A stretch of 64,000 nucleotides of DNA from Odontocerum albicorne (Eukaryota; Arthropoda; Insecta; Trichoptera; Odontoceridae). Shown in pieces: positions 53,166 through 62,330 of the stretch (positions are counted from its first letter, which is position 1; each line of letters opens with the position of its first letter). The notes under the pieces are model-generated. The model was not told the origin of the DNA. It made no database searches and saw only the letters and a list, made by a program, of their open reading frames with translations. The stretch spans positions 8,591,716-8,655,715 of the forward strand of contig OX463842.1 in the NCBI GenBank assembly GCA_949825065.1, read 5' to 3'. The translations under genes and the position numbers were made by a program.

Positions 53166-53345
53166 ATATATAACAATTTGATGGACTTATTGCCAGGTGG
53201 CAAACTCTTTCAATCAACCAGACAAAAGTAAATAAAAAATACACATAATAAAATCAAATGTGAAATATCAACAGTCAACGGAAGAAAGAAGGGATGGTGG
53301 AAAGGAAAGAAAATATACGTTACATTGAGAGTTTTTTCAGTCACT
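53166..53345 (-). pseudogene. LINE-E 3' end remnant
   Basis: The reverse complement runs from the end of the C-terminus ('ctgaaaaaactctcaatg') through the pyrimidine-rich 3' UTR to the tail 'ggttgattgaaagagtttg', 'caataagtccatc'. Confidence 0.6.
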
Positions 53346-53349
53346 TTTT

Positions 53350-54160
53350 AAAACATGCCAATAATGGAGCGATTCTAATAAAAATATATGTTCTAAAATA
53401 TTCGCTAACTAACCAACCATGTGCGGCAATCTTAAACAACACGTTTTAGAAAACAAGCCGCTTAGATCAATGAAAATTCAAATTTAGATATAAATATGCA
53501 TAAACTTACAACTTCACGTTACTTTTCATTCACGAGTAGAGCGACCAGTCATATATTATAATAGGTATATAATATACTCGTAATATTACATAGCCAGTTA
53601 GGTACCTGTTAACTAACTAACTAGGTTATAAAAACCGTTAAAATTCAACTGTTGCTATTAATATAAAAAGAAACGTCCTTTTCTTCATACCGGAAATGCC
53701 ATAAGTTTATTTAAAACTCCCGAATAAAAATAATTAGGTACAATAAGGCTTTGCTAAAAACCTTTCCTGATACCAGGGTAACATAACACGTGAGGAGGTC
53801 TTCGAACCGTTTCTGCGATACGAACACCAACACAACTAAATACGAATATCTCCACGGTACACTCAAACACACACACTCATACACACTGTGGCGTATTTTT
53901 TATTATTTCTCTCCGCGAATCGACCGGTTTTTTTTTCGAGTCATTTCCATTTTGCCACGCGAATATTGATATACAATCGCAAAAAATCTATGCACGCGCA
54001 CGAGATATGAGATATGATAAAATACCCAGAGTGATATAATTCAAGTTGTCCTCTAACAATATATGTTGTCCTTTTTTATTTATATCCTAGCGTTATACAG
54101 GTAACGATGAAAAAAAGAGACGGAAATATCGCAAAATTGAACTTGAAAACGTTGAACGCT
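53350..54160. other. No recognisable gene
   Basis: Low-repeat DNA; 53868-53895 has a CA-rich patch. No ORF with a recognisable domain. Confidence 0.4.
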
Positions 54161-54163
54161 TTA

Positions 54164-54385
54164 TTATATTCCTTGTGGTTTTTTTGTGCCTTTTTTATTC
54201 AACTGTTTCTCGGAATATTTGTCATACAGATAAGGAAAATTGTTTACTCCATTCGTAATCGCGCACTTCAAGAAACGTAAAGATAACATTGCCAAATCGC
54301 TGTCAGCCCAGTTTTGGGAATATTGTGCAAACAGGATGTTATTTTGTAGGGAATCAATGACATCAGTATAAGGTGACGAGGACAT
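54164..54385 (-). CDS. Unrecognised 73-codon ORF, possible exon
   Basis: The minus ORF begins at an ATG (54385) and reads MSSSPYTDVIDSLQNNILFA, then 'SDLAMLSLRFLKCAITNGVN' and 'NFPYLYDKYSEKQLNKKG'. Composition and codon use look protein-like: mixed hydrophobic and charged residues, and two Asn-Asn-Phe/Leu-Arg-Phe segments. It lies in a stretch without repeats. No domain is recognised and no splice sites were confirmed. It could be a host exon or an unknown element's ORF. Confidence 0.25.
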   Translation of the reverse strand: MSSSPYTDVIDSLQNNILFAQYSQNWADSDLAMLSLRFLKCAITNGVNNFPYLYDKYSEKQLNKKGTKKPQGI

Positions 54386-54484
54386 CACATTGCATCCAAA
54401 TATTTATAAGAATATCAAAAAATATTCCTCAATTTTAGTTTATTTTTTGTGTGTTTACAAGTGTTTATTTTTCCTTTCAATTAA

Positions 54485-55065
54485 ACATCAGTTCAGTTCG
54501 ATTCCTCTATTACCCACGCTGTTCATCATCATCCCGTCGTGTAGTTTATGACGGAGCATCGTGACTCCCATTTTAGTCTCTGACGACTCTCCTCTGTCCA
54601 TCTCTGCACTTCGTGGCTCGAAGGGCAGTTATTAAAAGTAGTCCAGTTACGTCTCTCACTTGATCAGTCCAATACGTTGGGATTCTTCCTCTTCTGCGTC
54701 TTCCTTCCACGCATCCAGTAACCACAAACCTCTCCAAATTGTCTCATTGGACACGAGTAATGTGCCCAATGAATCGGGGGACTCGTCGAAAGCATATTGT
54801 CTAAAATATGTCGGTGATTATCAGTGCTTCGAGAATGGAGGCGTTAATTCGTCTTGCTGTCCATGCTGTTTTAAGGGACAAAATTAATTTTCATCCAGCG
54901 CGATCTATACTAGATGATTGAATCTTCCTTTTTTCTTTTTTATGAGCATGGTATCACGTGGTGACGAAGAAGGAACTGCCCAGAGGAACTCCTCTCGTAG
55001 CGACACACCTGAGTGTACGGATTTAAGGTCCGACATCACGGGAGAAGGAAATTGTATTTTTTTCA
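54485..55065 (+). repeat. Dispersed repeat C, split by a LINE-B insertion
   Basis: 54485-54523 and 54865-55065 match 42975-43240. The 83-codon ORF at 54918-55169 lies partly in it and has no recognised domain. Confidence 0.6.
54524..54864 (-). mobile_element. LINE-B 5'-truncated insertion with 6-bp duplication
   Basis: The minus-strand LINE-B tail is flanked by GCTGTT (54518-54523 and 54865-54870). It ends at its 3' side in ATGATGATG (complement of 54524-54532), a short microsatellite tail. The uninterrupted repeat C at 42995-43012 has a single ACTGTT at this point. It is about 340 bp and carries no intact ORF. Confidence 0.75.
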
Positions 55066-55291
55066 ATAGTTTCAATAATGAAAAACTTCATTTCGCGGAA
55101 CAGTTGATCAATGGTGTACATAAATTAAATAACGATCGTATTTGGATCAAGTTTTTATTTATTAATTAGTTTGTTAAGCTGTAGCATTGAACAATCATGG
55201 TTATCTTTAAATATTAAGTATAAACTGATGTAAACACATTTTTTCTCAAACAATTAGTCTAAATCATTCTTGTACATATTTTTACACCCTA
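55066..55291. other. No recognisable gene
   Basis: AT-rich spacer between repeat C and the next foldback. Confidence 0.4.
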
Positions 55292-55565
55292 TATTATTTA
55301 TAGTCAAGGCATTAACATTGTGGAGGTTTAAAGACATTGTAATTTGTTTTATCAAACACTGTTTAATCCACTTTTTGTAACGGTATAACCCTACCGGTTT
55401 CAAGGCTTTCACCTCATCATCAAGGGAGCACAAAGAAAACTGAATTCTGTTCGAACTGGTACCGATATACCAGTTTGTCGGATGAGGTGAAAATCTTGAA
55501 ACCGGCAGGATTATACCGTTACAAAAGTGGAATGAACAGTGTTTGATAAAACAAATTACAATATT
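55292..55565. repeat. Penelope-derived foldback with short core
   Basis: Left arm 55292-55425 includes the outermost 'tagtcaaggcattaacattg' block. Right arm 55478-55565 lacks most of the CTGATGA side ('cggatgaggtgaaaatc'). The core keeps 'ttcgaactggtaccgatata' of the Penelope 3' region. Confidence 0.85.
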
Positions 55566-55569
55566 TTTA

Positions 55570-56438
55570 TAACCTATTTACGGTGGATGTCCCATTTGAC
55601 TTGGCGCCCCTAGGCAAATGTCTAGGTCTGCCTGTTAGCAAACGCGGCTCTGGTTGGTTGTCATGTTAATGAATTAATACTGCGAGTTTTTTTTATTTTT
55701 GGCTGTCAATTGTACAATATGTAAAAATATGCACAAATAATCTATGATATTATATTTTGTTTTATATTAGGTATCTACATATTATTATAGTTCTAAAGCG
55801 ACAGTAAATTATAAATATATATCGCTTCAGATAAAATATTGCCTTAAAATTAAAATAAGTTATATATTTTGATAGCTTGAATTTCATTGGTTGATTGCAT
55901 TAAATAATTGTAAGACTTTGTTTTAAGGTAAACATCAAACATAAAATAAATATTAAATTTTACTCGTAACACATGTTCCACTACAATGTACATATGATTT
56001 AGAAATTTTGCATACAATTTTTGCATAATGTCTGACAGGAGGATCAGGAAGATAAGGTAATCATATTTTTTAAATCTTTATATCGATTTGATCTTTTTTA
56101 AATTATTTTTTTGTATTGTGAAAATGAATCGACTAAAATGGTGATTAATTTTTGTAACTAAAATTTTATAAATATTTAATTCAACTTGAATTTAATTTAT
56201 ATTAAATATAAAGCACACATTCTTCTTTCGTATAGCACCCTTCAACATATTAGAATAAAAAACAAACTCTTATACTCGTTATTGGAAACCACTATTAATG
56301 ATAGATAAAAAATATTCCAAGATAAATGGGTTTTTCGGACTAATAGAAGAGCGTGGCAGGGAGACAATATTATATTCGGCCTGAATGATTGAGCATCCGG
56401 GCTTAGAACCACTGAAATAGGCACAGAACTTGTGGTCT
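55570..56438. other. No recognisable gene
   Basis: AT-rich. 55597-55640 ('ggcgcccctaggcaaatg') is a short GC-richer patch that resembles repeat ends but could not be assigned. Confidence 0.35.
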
Positions 56439-56439
56439 G

Positions 56440-56662
56440 TCACAGTATTACACTAACAATCTCGATGTATAACAACAACCTAGTGAGTAATTGCCATGTG
56501 ACAATCTATTCCAACTAACCAGAAAGATGTTTAAGAGGTCTTAAGTGAAAACCAGACTGGAATCCTTTGAAAAAAGTCTGAGTTCCGACGGGAATTACAC
56601 CCTCAGCCACCGGGCTGGAAACAACCGTGATACCAACAAAGCCATGGAGGCTGTCGAGCTGT
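56440..56662 (-). mobile_element. SINE-1, full length
   Basis: Minus strand: head 'gcctccatggctttgttggt', B box mutated ('gagggtgtaattcccg'), body 'aggattccagtctggttttc', tail 'ggttagttggaatagattgt' and 3' end 'gagattgttagtgtaat'. Confidence 0.7.
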
Positions 56663-56925
56663 GAGCTTTCCAGCATTACTACAAAGATTAGCGTTAGATA
56701 TTCCTAACAATTACACTAGACTGCGCCGCCAAGAACTGTTCTCAATCACAAACGCAAGAACGGGTCTTCCAGCTGCTTTGCCTGTTGGAAGGGCCTTAAC
56801 TCTTTTGAACGGGGCTGCTTCGGATATTGACATATTTCATATTACATTAACAAAAGCAAAAGATAATTTTCTTTTAAGATTGGGGGCGTTGGAAAGCACT
56901 CATCAACGTATTTAAATAACTTTGA
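56641..56925 (+). pseudogene. LINE-F C-terminal remnant
   Basis: The 84-codon plus ORF reads 'PALLQRLALDIPNNYTRLRR', 'QELFSITNARTGLPAALPVG' and 'RALTLLNGAASDIDIFHITL', nearly identical in order and sequence to 23011-23475. It starts in the LINE at 'AVSCPALL'-equivalent and ends with the natural C-terminus. The divergence from the other copy is low, so LINE-F activity may be relatively recent. Confidence 0.75.
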
Positions 56926-57129
56926 ATGTATGTGTATATACATGTATACATAACATATACTATATATGTCATTTTTTTTTTCATTTTAAATGTTGTGTAT
57001 TTTTCAATGTTATTGAACTAAGCCTGTATTGAGAAAATAAATAAATGAAATTGCGCCACTTAACAAAACTAGTGCAGTTTAATATGTAACAACATAAACA
57101 CACGTACCCGACACGTATGAACACTGTTA

Positions 57130-57255
57130 CCAGACGAACTCTTTTACCAGACTGGGTCCCTGTAGATATATTCTTTTGGGTGCCATCAGGAATCGAATCT
57201 AAAACCCCAAGGTAGAAGTCAAGCGTCTTACCAATTAGGCCACGGAGATCATAAA
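57130..57255 (-). mobile_element. SINE-1 head and body start
   Basis: Minus strand: 'gatctccgtggcctaattgg' and 'ggttttagattcgattcctg' (usable B box), followed by a diverged body. The LINE-like tail is absent. Confidence 0.6.
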
Positions 57256-57364
57256 GCACACATTACAGGATATCAATGCATACTCATTATAACACATATA
57301 TGTAGTTAAAATTTATAGAAATATAATTAATAGTATTTTATTATAAATCCGATTATACCTATAC

Positions 57365-57560
57365 AGTGTCCTTTTCCTTTGATTGATGATATCTCACTTT
57401 GACTTTATTATGCATAAGTTCATAAAGATGAATAATCATTTGAATATTTTTTTACGACCATGTAACTTACTTTATTTACTTTAAACTGGTTGGTTGGAAG
57501 AGATTGCTGCCTAGCAATAAATCCGTCAGAATGTTTTTTCAACGAAGTTTTAATTACATA
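57365..57560 (+). pseudogene. LINE-E 3' end remnant
   Basis: 'ccttttcctttgattgatga', 'gaccatgtaacttactttat', tail 'ggttggttggaagagattgc' and a final 'taattacataaataaa' are in the same order as 10675-10945. Non-coding. Confidence 0.7.
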
Positions 57561-57589
57561 AATAAAGAAATGTAGTAAAATCTGGCGAA

Positions 57590-57665
57590 TATGTTGTAGT
57601 GTAGTAATCTTTTCTAACTAACCAGAATGATATTTTAGAGGCCTCAAGAGAAAATAAGTTGTAAC
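57590..57665 (-). mobile_element. SINE-1 middle fragment
   Basis: The reverse complement has 'gggttacaacttattttctc', 'ttgaggcctctaaaatatca' and 'ggttagttagaaaagattac'. The head is missing. Confidence 0.5.
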
Positions 57666-57729
57666 CCTTTAAAGAAACCTGGGAACTTATAGGATTATTT
57701 GTTTTATCCACTTTGCACGGATTTCTCCT

Positions 57730-58700
57730 GTTACACAAAGACGGTCTGGTTTTTGCGTTAGCTTATTCGTTAGGAAGAATATCAGCCAGGATTCTTCTCA
57801 TACTGCTAGGCGGTACCGAGAATATATCAACAGTGTCATTCAGTTGGTTCAATATCTCTATACCACGCGTGACTGAGTGTTTAGCCATGATATTCGTCCT
57901 GTAAGTTGGAATGTAGAACAGAGGGTGATTCCTTGCACGGCTATATTTATTGGGTACATATAAACTTAGTGCTTCTAGAACCGCGGGACAGTTAAAGCAA
58001 CCTTGGAAAACCTTAAGTAGGAATATCGCAATGGATTCTTGCCTTTTTGTTTCGAGGCTTCTATAATTACACACACTGTGAGAAGTTCAACATGGTAAGC
58101 ATATTTTAGGTAATCGCCCTTTATTCTGTATCATAGATATCTGAGGATTTTTTTTGTATTTGTTCTATATTGTTTTTATATTTGAGCTGATGAGGAGCCC
58201 AAACCGTAGATGCATATTCTAATTTGGTTCTAATTAGATAATTATATAAGTTTCGGAGGATATCGGTGCTGTTAAATTCTCTTGATATTCTCTTTATAAA
58301 ACCGAGTAGTTTGTAACAGTCCGATATCAAACGTGAGACATGGTTAACGAACGAGAGTCCGACATCAAAGGTTACGCCCAAATCTTTGAATTCAGAAACT
58401 TTGTTTAATGCCACTCCCTGTATAGTATACTGATGGTGGATGGTTGAAAACGATCGACTATAAGATACACAGACACATTTATTAATGTTGAACAGGAGGT
58501 GATTTTGCTCACTCCAGGAAACTAGGGAGTCTAGGTCCTGTTGTAACTGTGCACAGTCGTGAGGTGAATTGATCTTTTTGAAAATTTTCAAGTCCTCAGC
58601 GAACAATACCATAAACATGTCAAGTAACTTATGGAATTTTGAATGTCGTCTATTAATATGAGGAATAGCAGGGGACCTAAATTAGATCCTTGTGGTATAC
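57730..58700 (-). pseudogene. LINE-F reverse transcriptase with C-terminus, longest LINE copy
   Basis: Minus strand from 58700: 'SGIPQGSNLGPLLFLILIDD' (RT motif 4, PQGS), a frameshift near 58620, then 'LFAEDLKIFKKINSPHDCAQ', where the catalytic FADD is changed to FAED. Then 'LLFNINKCVCVSYSR', 'FKDLGVTFDVGLSFVNHVS', 'LRNLYNYLIRTKLEYASTVW' and 'APHQLKYKNNIEQIQKKSS' follow, the usual palm, thumb and post-RT order of jockey/CR1-group elements. After a stop near 58121 the C-terminal blocks continue to about 57763 ('CPAVLEALSLYVPNKYSRAR', 'IPTYRTNIMAKHSV'). The endonuclease and ORF1 are missing. FAED alone would predict loss of polymerase activity. Confidence 0.85.
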
Positions 58701-58704
58701 CAGA

Positions 58705-58770
58705 TCTTAATTAAACCCACAACATCCAAATTGAAAGACAACGTCTTACCAACTAGGTCAAAGTGATCAA
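58705..58770 (-). mobile_element. SINE-1 head fragment
   Basis: The reverse complement 'gatcactttgacctagttgg' and 'gatgttgtgggtttaatta' lies directly at the 5' break of the LINE-F copy, so the LINE may be truncated here by, or inserted beside, the SINE. Confidence 0.5.
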
Positions 58771-58774
58771 AAAT

Positions 58775-59160
58775 GTATCATTAGTAACGTATTAAGTTGT
58801 TTAACCATTCCGTGACCAATTTATGCTTCCGCAATGTCTCGCATAAAAAGGAATGAATTGTGAGTTTTACCGGTAAGAAATAACAAACATCGTAAGACCC
58901 TGAAGTGTCAAGAAAAAACTCAATCATAAAAATGAAGTAATCCGATATAAATATAGTTTAAGATAAGTACAAAGCAAAATCGATTGGCGCCGCAGTCCAG
59001 TCCGCGTAGGGATATCCTTCAGGTGTAAATTAATTGCTAGCAACCCCAATTTGGGGGTGTGTAGTGCCTGGTGACTACAATGGCTCAGGGCCGTCAATTT
59101 AGCGTAGTGCCGCCTAAATGCGACGACCTCGATGGTCACATATAAAAATAACTTGCACAA
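58775..59160. other. No recognisable gene
   Basis: 58980-59110 is GC-richer with shadow ORFs on the minus strand and no domain. Confidence 0.35.
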
Positions 59161-59164
59161 CACT

Positions 59165-59270
59165 GTTTATCACCAAAAGAGTAGCTCCTTGGTTTAGTTG
59201 GTAAGATGATCTACTCCCACTTGGGGTTTCGGGTTCGATTCTGGACGCTGTACAAAAAAAATATATATAA
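59165..59270 (+). mobile_element. tRNA-like SINE head
   Basis: 'gctccttggtttagttggta' and 'gggtttcgggttcgattctgg' give A- and B-box-like motifs about 45 bp apart. The sequence downstream does not match SINE-1. No acceptor stem pairs, so it is not a tRNA gene. Confidence 0.5.
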
Positions 59271-59439
59271 AAAATGTCGCAGTGTGGTAATAGATGTAAC
59301 AATAAAATCGTTCAGTAGACTTGCACGAGTATTGTTGCTTTTTAACGTGCGGACCAGTATTGCAAACGTGTGCGACGACGAACTGAAGTTTCGTGCCTAC
59401 TTCAATGGTCTGTAACCAGAAGATTGAACTGCCCAGTAT

Positions 59440-59590
59440 AACCACAAACGGTCCAAAATGATATTTTGAAAGAAGGAAACTGAAAACAGTCATAGAAATC
59501 ATAGGAGTTATGTAGAAACTCCGCTGTTTTGTCTTCTCTGCATATCTCGACAGGGAAATGATGTAATTGTATGTATGTACATATACGAGT
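59440..59590 (+). pseudogene. LINE-A 3' end remnant
   Basis: 'aaaatgatattttgaaagaa', 'ggaaactgaaaacagtcata' and 'ctcgacagggaaatgatgta' match the LINE-A tails at 1530-1670 and 24715-24860. Confidence 0.65.
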
Positions 59591-59599
59591 ATAATAAAT

Positions 59600-60370
59600 A
59601 ACACTTGAAAAAAAATAGAAGAAGCTGTTGGTCTACAAAAGTCTACGCAGTCGGATCTGAAACTTTAAATATTTGACCTCTTCTTTATTGGAGACCTAAC
59701 AAATCAAACCATTCACTTTGCATCATGGTGCCCAGCCCTGGACGTGTAGCGTATTCAGCCCCCATCTCCTACCCCCTACCCTTATCGATCCATTACGAAT
59801 TTGGCGTTCGCGAGGAAGGTTTGAATTTTTTATGCGCTGTCCACGTATCTGGATGCGTGTCAACTGTACACTGAGTAGTTTACACATATATTATATATAC
59901 GTATGTACATTTTAGAGGGCTGGGGTTGTAATTTGGGTTTTTGCCCGAATATTTCGGACAAACATCGTCGTGCAGGTGGACACAAGGGGACGAATAAAAG
60001 TTTCTGAAAAATAATATGAAAACTTAAAATGCATTAAAAATATATTTGTTTTCAGTATATAAGACTATAAACAATCATCTTGAGGACAAGTTGACGGTGG
60101 AGTTGCTTAGGTTTTACCTACCTCGGAAGGAATGGTGAGCTCTGAATATAATCAGATGCAGAGTGGGTCGCAATGCAAACACGTATAATTTGCAAAAGTG
60201 GGACCTAACAGAGGTGCCTTTTTATGAGTGCGGATATATCCAGATCATGGATAAACCTTACACAACTGCCTACTTAATGCACTTTCATGATGCGTGCAGG
60301 AGCTACACAATATAATACAGGATGCTGTAATGTGACAAACGCAAAAGATGTATATATAAGAAGACGTCTG
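59600..60370. other. No recognisable gene
   Basis: 59720-60000 is somewhat GC-richer. Part of it weakly resembles 15830-15900 ('cgggtt...ctcgaatatttc'). No ORF with a domain. Confidence 0.35.
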
Positions 60371-60374
60371 CAAT

Positions 60375-60780
60375 TTATGAGGTGCATGGCCGCGCCGTAA
60401 CGCACTGGATTTTAACAGTTCCATGCCTAACAGTTCCATAATGTATATTCTTTAAAAACAAGCATGCTGTTTTGTTTCGATCATCTCACTTTAGGTGTAC
60501 CATCGGATCGAGTACACCGGTGTGGCCGGTGAGTTTACTTAAGTTCACTCACTTAAAGGGGAGAAAAAAATTAAGTGAGTTTACTTAAGTTCACTCACTT
60601 AAAGGGGAGAAAAAAATTAAGTGAGTTTACTTAAGTTCACTCACTTAAAGGGCAGAAAAAAATTAAGAAATAAACGAAATCTCCACGCCACAGCTTCGCT
60701 TTCCAACTCTTTTGACGTTGGAATGGCGAGAAGATCCTCGACTACAAGACCAAGCAACGACAACAGTTTTGATCTGTGTA
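60375..60780 (+). mobile_element. SINE-2 copy with internal tandem repeat
   Basis: Head 'gaggtgcatggccgcgccgt' and 'taacgcactgga', body from 'ccggtgtggccggtgagttt' to 'agatcctcgactacaagacc'. A 46-bp unit is present three times at 60530-60667, where the other SINE-2 copies have none. The 122-codon ORF starting at 60621 begins in this repeat and is a chance start. Confidence 0.55.
60530..60667. repeat. 46-bp tandem repeat, 3 copies, near-palindromic core
   Basis: The unit is 'gtgagtttacttaagttcac', 'tcacttaaaggggagaaaaa', 'aattaa'. The first 24 bp are a near-perfect palindrome centred on CTTAAG. Confidence 0.9.
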
Positions 60781-61000
60781 AAGTTTTTTATGCGACGCGC
60801 TGTAGTAATAGAACAAGAGGTGACGCATTGAACCTGGTTCCGACTCCATGCGTTCATACATCATTTGAGAAGAGGAACGTGAAGTACCATGCACCAAGAA
60901 TTTACAACACATTTCTAAGGGGAAATGGTGGCTTTTGTAATGTCGCACCTACAAATATAAAAAAAATATGTGACAAAGTGGCTCTTTGATGGGAGAGAAC
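60765..61000 (+). pseudogene. LINE C-terminal remnant (CR1/jockey-like), separate family
   Basis: The plus frame reads 'CSNRTRGDALNLVPTPCVHT', 'SFEKRNVKYHAPRIYNTF' and 'IKKICDKVALW'. The order Thr-Arg, Leu-Val-Pro, Ser-Phe, then Tyr-x-Ala-Pro-Arg-x-Tyr-Asn is the extreme C-terminus of many CR1/jockey ORF2 proteins. It does not match LINE-E or LINE-F. It is fused in frame by chance to SINE-2 sequence upstream. Confidence 0.55.
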
Positions 61001-61240
61001 GAGAAATGAGAAGATTTTTTAGGTATCCACATAGGCATTGAGTGAATGACTAATACGAATGTAGAGTGTAAGATGAGGAATAGTTAATCATGATTTTGAT
61101 GAGTCGTTGAGATTATGATGCGATTGGAATTGTGTATATGATAACTTATTTACTGGGTGGGATTTAGATATGTGTTAACATATGAATGCAGAGTGTGAAT
61201 ATTTTAGTATTTAAGACCAATATGCTATGTAATTCGTGAT
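61001..61240. other. No recognisable gene
   Basis: AT-rich spacer, probably 3' flank of the preceding LINE fragment. Confidence 0.35.
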
Positions 61241-61720
61241 TGAATATCAAGACCATTTATCAGGAGCTGCCACAGCGCACATCCCGGATCACCCGGTCCA
61301 TGTAGCTATATCTAGGGCGGCCTCTATGGTTATTGCCCTCAATCCTTCCCTCGACGATGGTAAGGAGCAGGCCTGGGTGTCTGATGTCATGGCCTATCCA
61401 ACTGGATCGTTGTTGGGCAACTCTATTTAGAAGTTGCCTTGTTTCTCCAACCCCGCTCAATACCTCGTTGTTTCGGATGTGATCTGACCAATGGACCCTG
61501 GCCATGCGCCTGTAGCACCACATCTCAAAGGCAGCCAGACGCCCGGACTCGCTCTGGCTGATGGTCCACGTTTCGCAGCCATACAGCAGCACACTCCAGA
61601 CAAGAGTTTTTACTAAATTCTTCCTAACATTGATATCAATGTTAGGAGATTCAAATATCTTGGATTTCTTGTTAAAAGCAACTCTTGCTTGTTGGACCAT
61701 ACTTATTACAATATTTTGCA
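61240..61720 (-). pseudogene. LINE-C ORF2 C-terminal region, 146 open codons
   Basis: The minus ORF 61700-61260 reads 'QQARVAFNKKSKIFESPNID', 'NLVKTLVWSVLLYGCETWTI', 'RLAAFEMWCYRRMARVHWSD', 'HIRNNEVLSGVGETRQLLNR' and 'GRPRYSYMDRVIRDV'. It is intact from the RT thumb to the natural C-terminus. The YGCETW and EMWCYRRM blocks identify it as a LINE post-RT domain, the best such copy of LINE-C. It is 5'-truncated at about 61720. GC content is higher than in its surroundings, which suggests a recent insertion. Confidence 0.8.
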
Positions 61721-61934
61721 GTATACTCTTGGATTTGCCTTTTCATTAAAGCTATGTAACTGTTGTATTTTGAATAATAAAATAAACACTATAAATAGAA
61801 ATGCACACTATAATTATAATGACCTCTGTGGTCAAGTTGGTCAGACGGTTGACTTCTAGCCAGAGGGCTGCGAGTTCGATTTCCATTGGACTTAGATTTA
61901 TTTAAAAAGGATTGCAGTCCGGTATTTCACTTAA

Positions 61935-62242
61935 CTCTTTCACTGCTGATACAAAATGCATGACAACCAGATCGGTGCTCAATATATTTGATTAATAAAA
62001 ACTAGTTTCAACCCGTGAAATATTCACGGGAGTAAAATAAATTCTACATTTATGAAAACGTCCGAATGCGATGGACTCTTTCGAAGTAATGAACGAATAT
62101 TGTATGCTGATGTAATACACTAACAATATTTAGGCATGGACACGCCGCGCGTGTTCATGCCTAAATATTGTTAGTGTATTACACTGAGCATGAAGCAGAT
62201 GTTCACATGGACACGCCAGGCATGTCCTCAGCATTGGACGAG
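61935..62242. mobile_element. TTAA-target element, 308 bp, with internal hairpin
   Basis: TTAA at 61931-61934 and 62243-62246. The ends are inverted: CTCTTTCACTGCTGA at left and the complement of CTCGTCCAATGCTGA at right. It carries the hairpin at 62112-62182 and a small inverted repeat CCCGTGAA/TTCACGGG at about 62014-62032. No ORF. Related in target site, not in sequence, to the elements at 2519 and 24005. Confidence 0.75.
62112..62182. repeat. Near-perfect hairpin, 33-nt arms
   Basis: 62112-62138 is the perfect reverse complement of 62156-62182 (27 bp). Inside it a G-T pair and ACACG (62140-62144)/CGTGT (62150-62154) extend the stem, leaving a five-base CCGCG loop. Confidence 0.95.
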
Positions 62243-62330
62243 TTAAGGGGTTCTTTAATATGCCAATAAACCAGCCAGGCTTTACTGTAAATAACGAAAA
62301 CGTAACACAATTAAATCCGTAATTAACCTT

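Larger units (their letters stand above)
61820..62330 (+). mobile_element. SINE-1 interrupted by a TTAA element
   Basis: Head 'gacctctgtggtcaagttgg', B box 'ctgcgagttcgatttcc', body 'ggattgcagtccggtatttc' up to TTAA at 61931, then again from TTAA at 62243 the rest of the body and tail 'ttctttaatatgccaataaa', 'ccagccagg', ending 'gtaacacaatt'. In uninterrupted copies the same TTAA occurs once in 'cacttaaggcttctttaac' (30297-30315). Confidence 0.75.

Noticed and set aside
62000..62035. Helitron 3' end on the minus strand (hairpin CCCGTGAA/TTCACGGG followed by TTGAAACTAG)
   Set aside because: The pattern fits the Helitron 3' rule (hairpin then CTAG), but it lies wholly inside the 308-bp TTAA element, no 5' TC end was found and a 4-base end motif is weak evidence.
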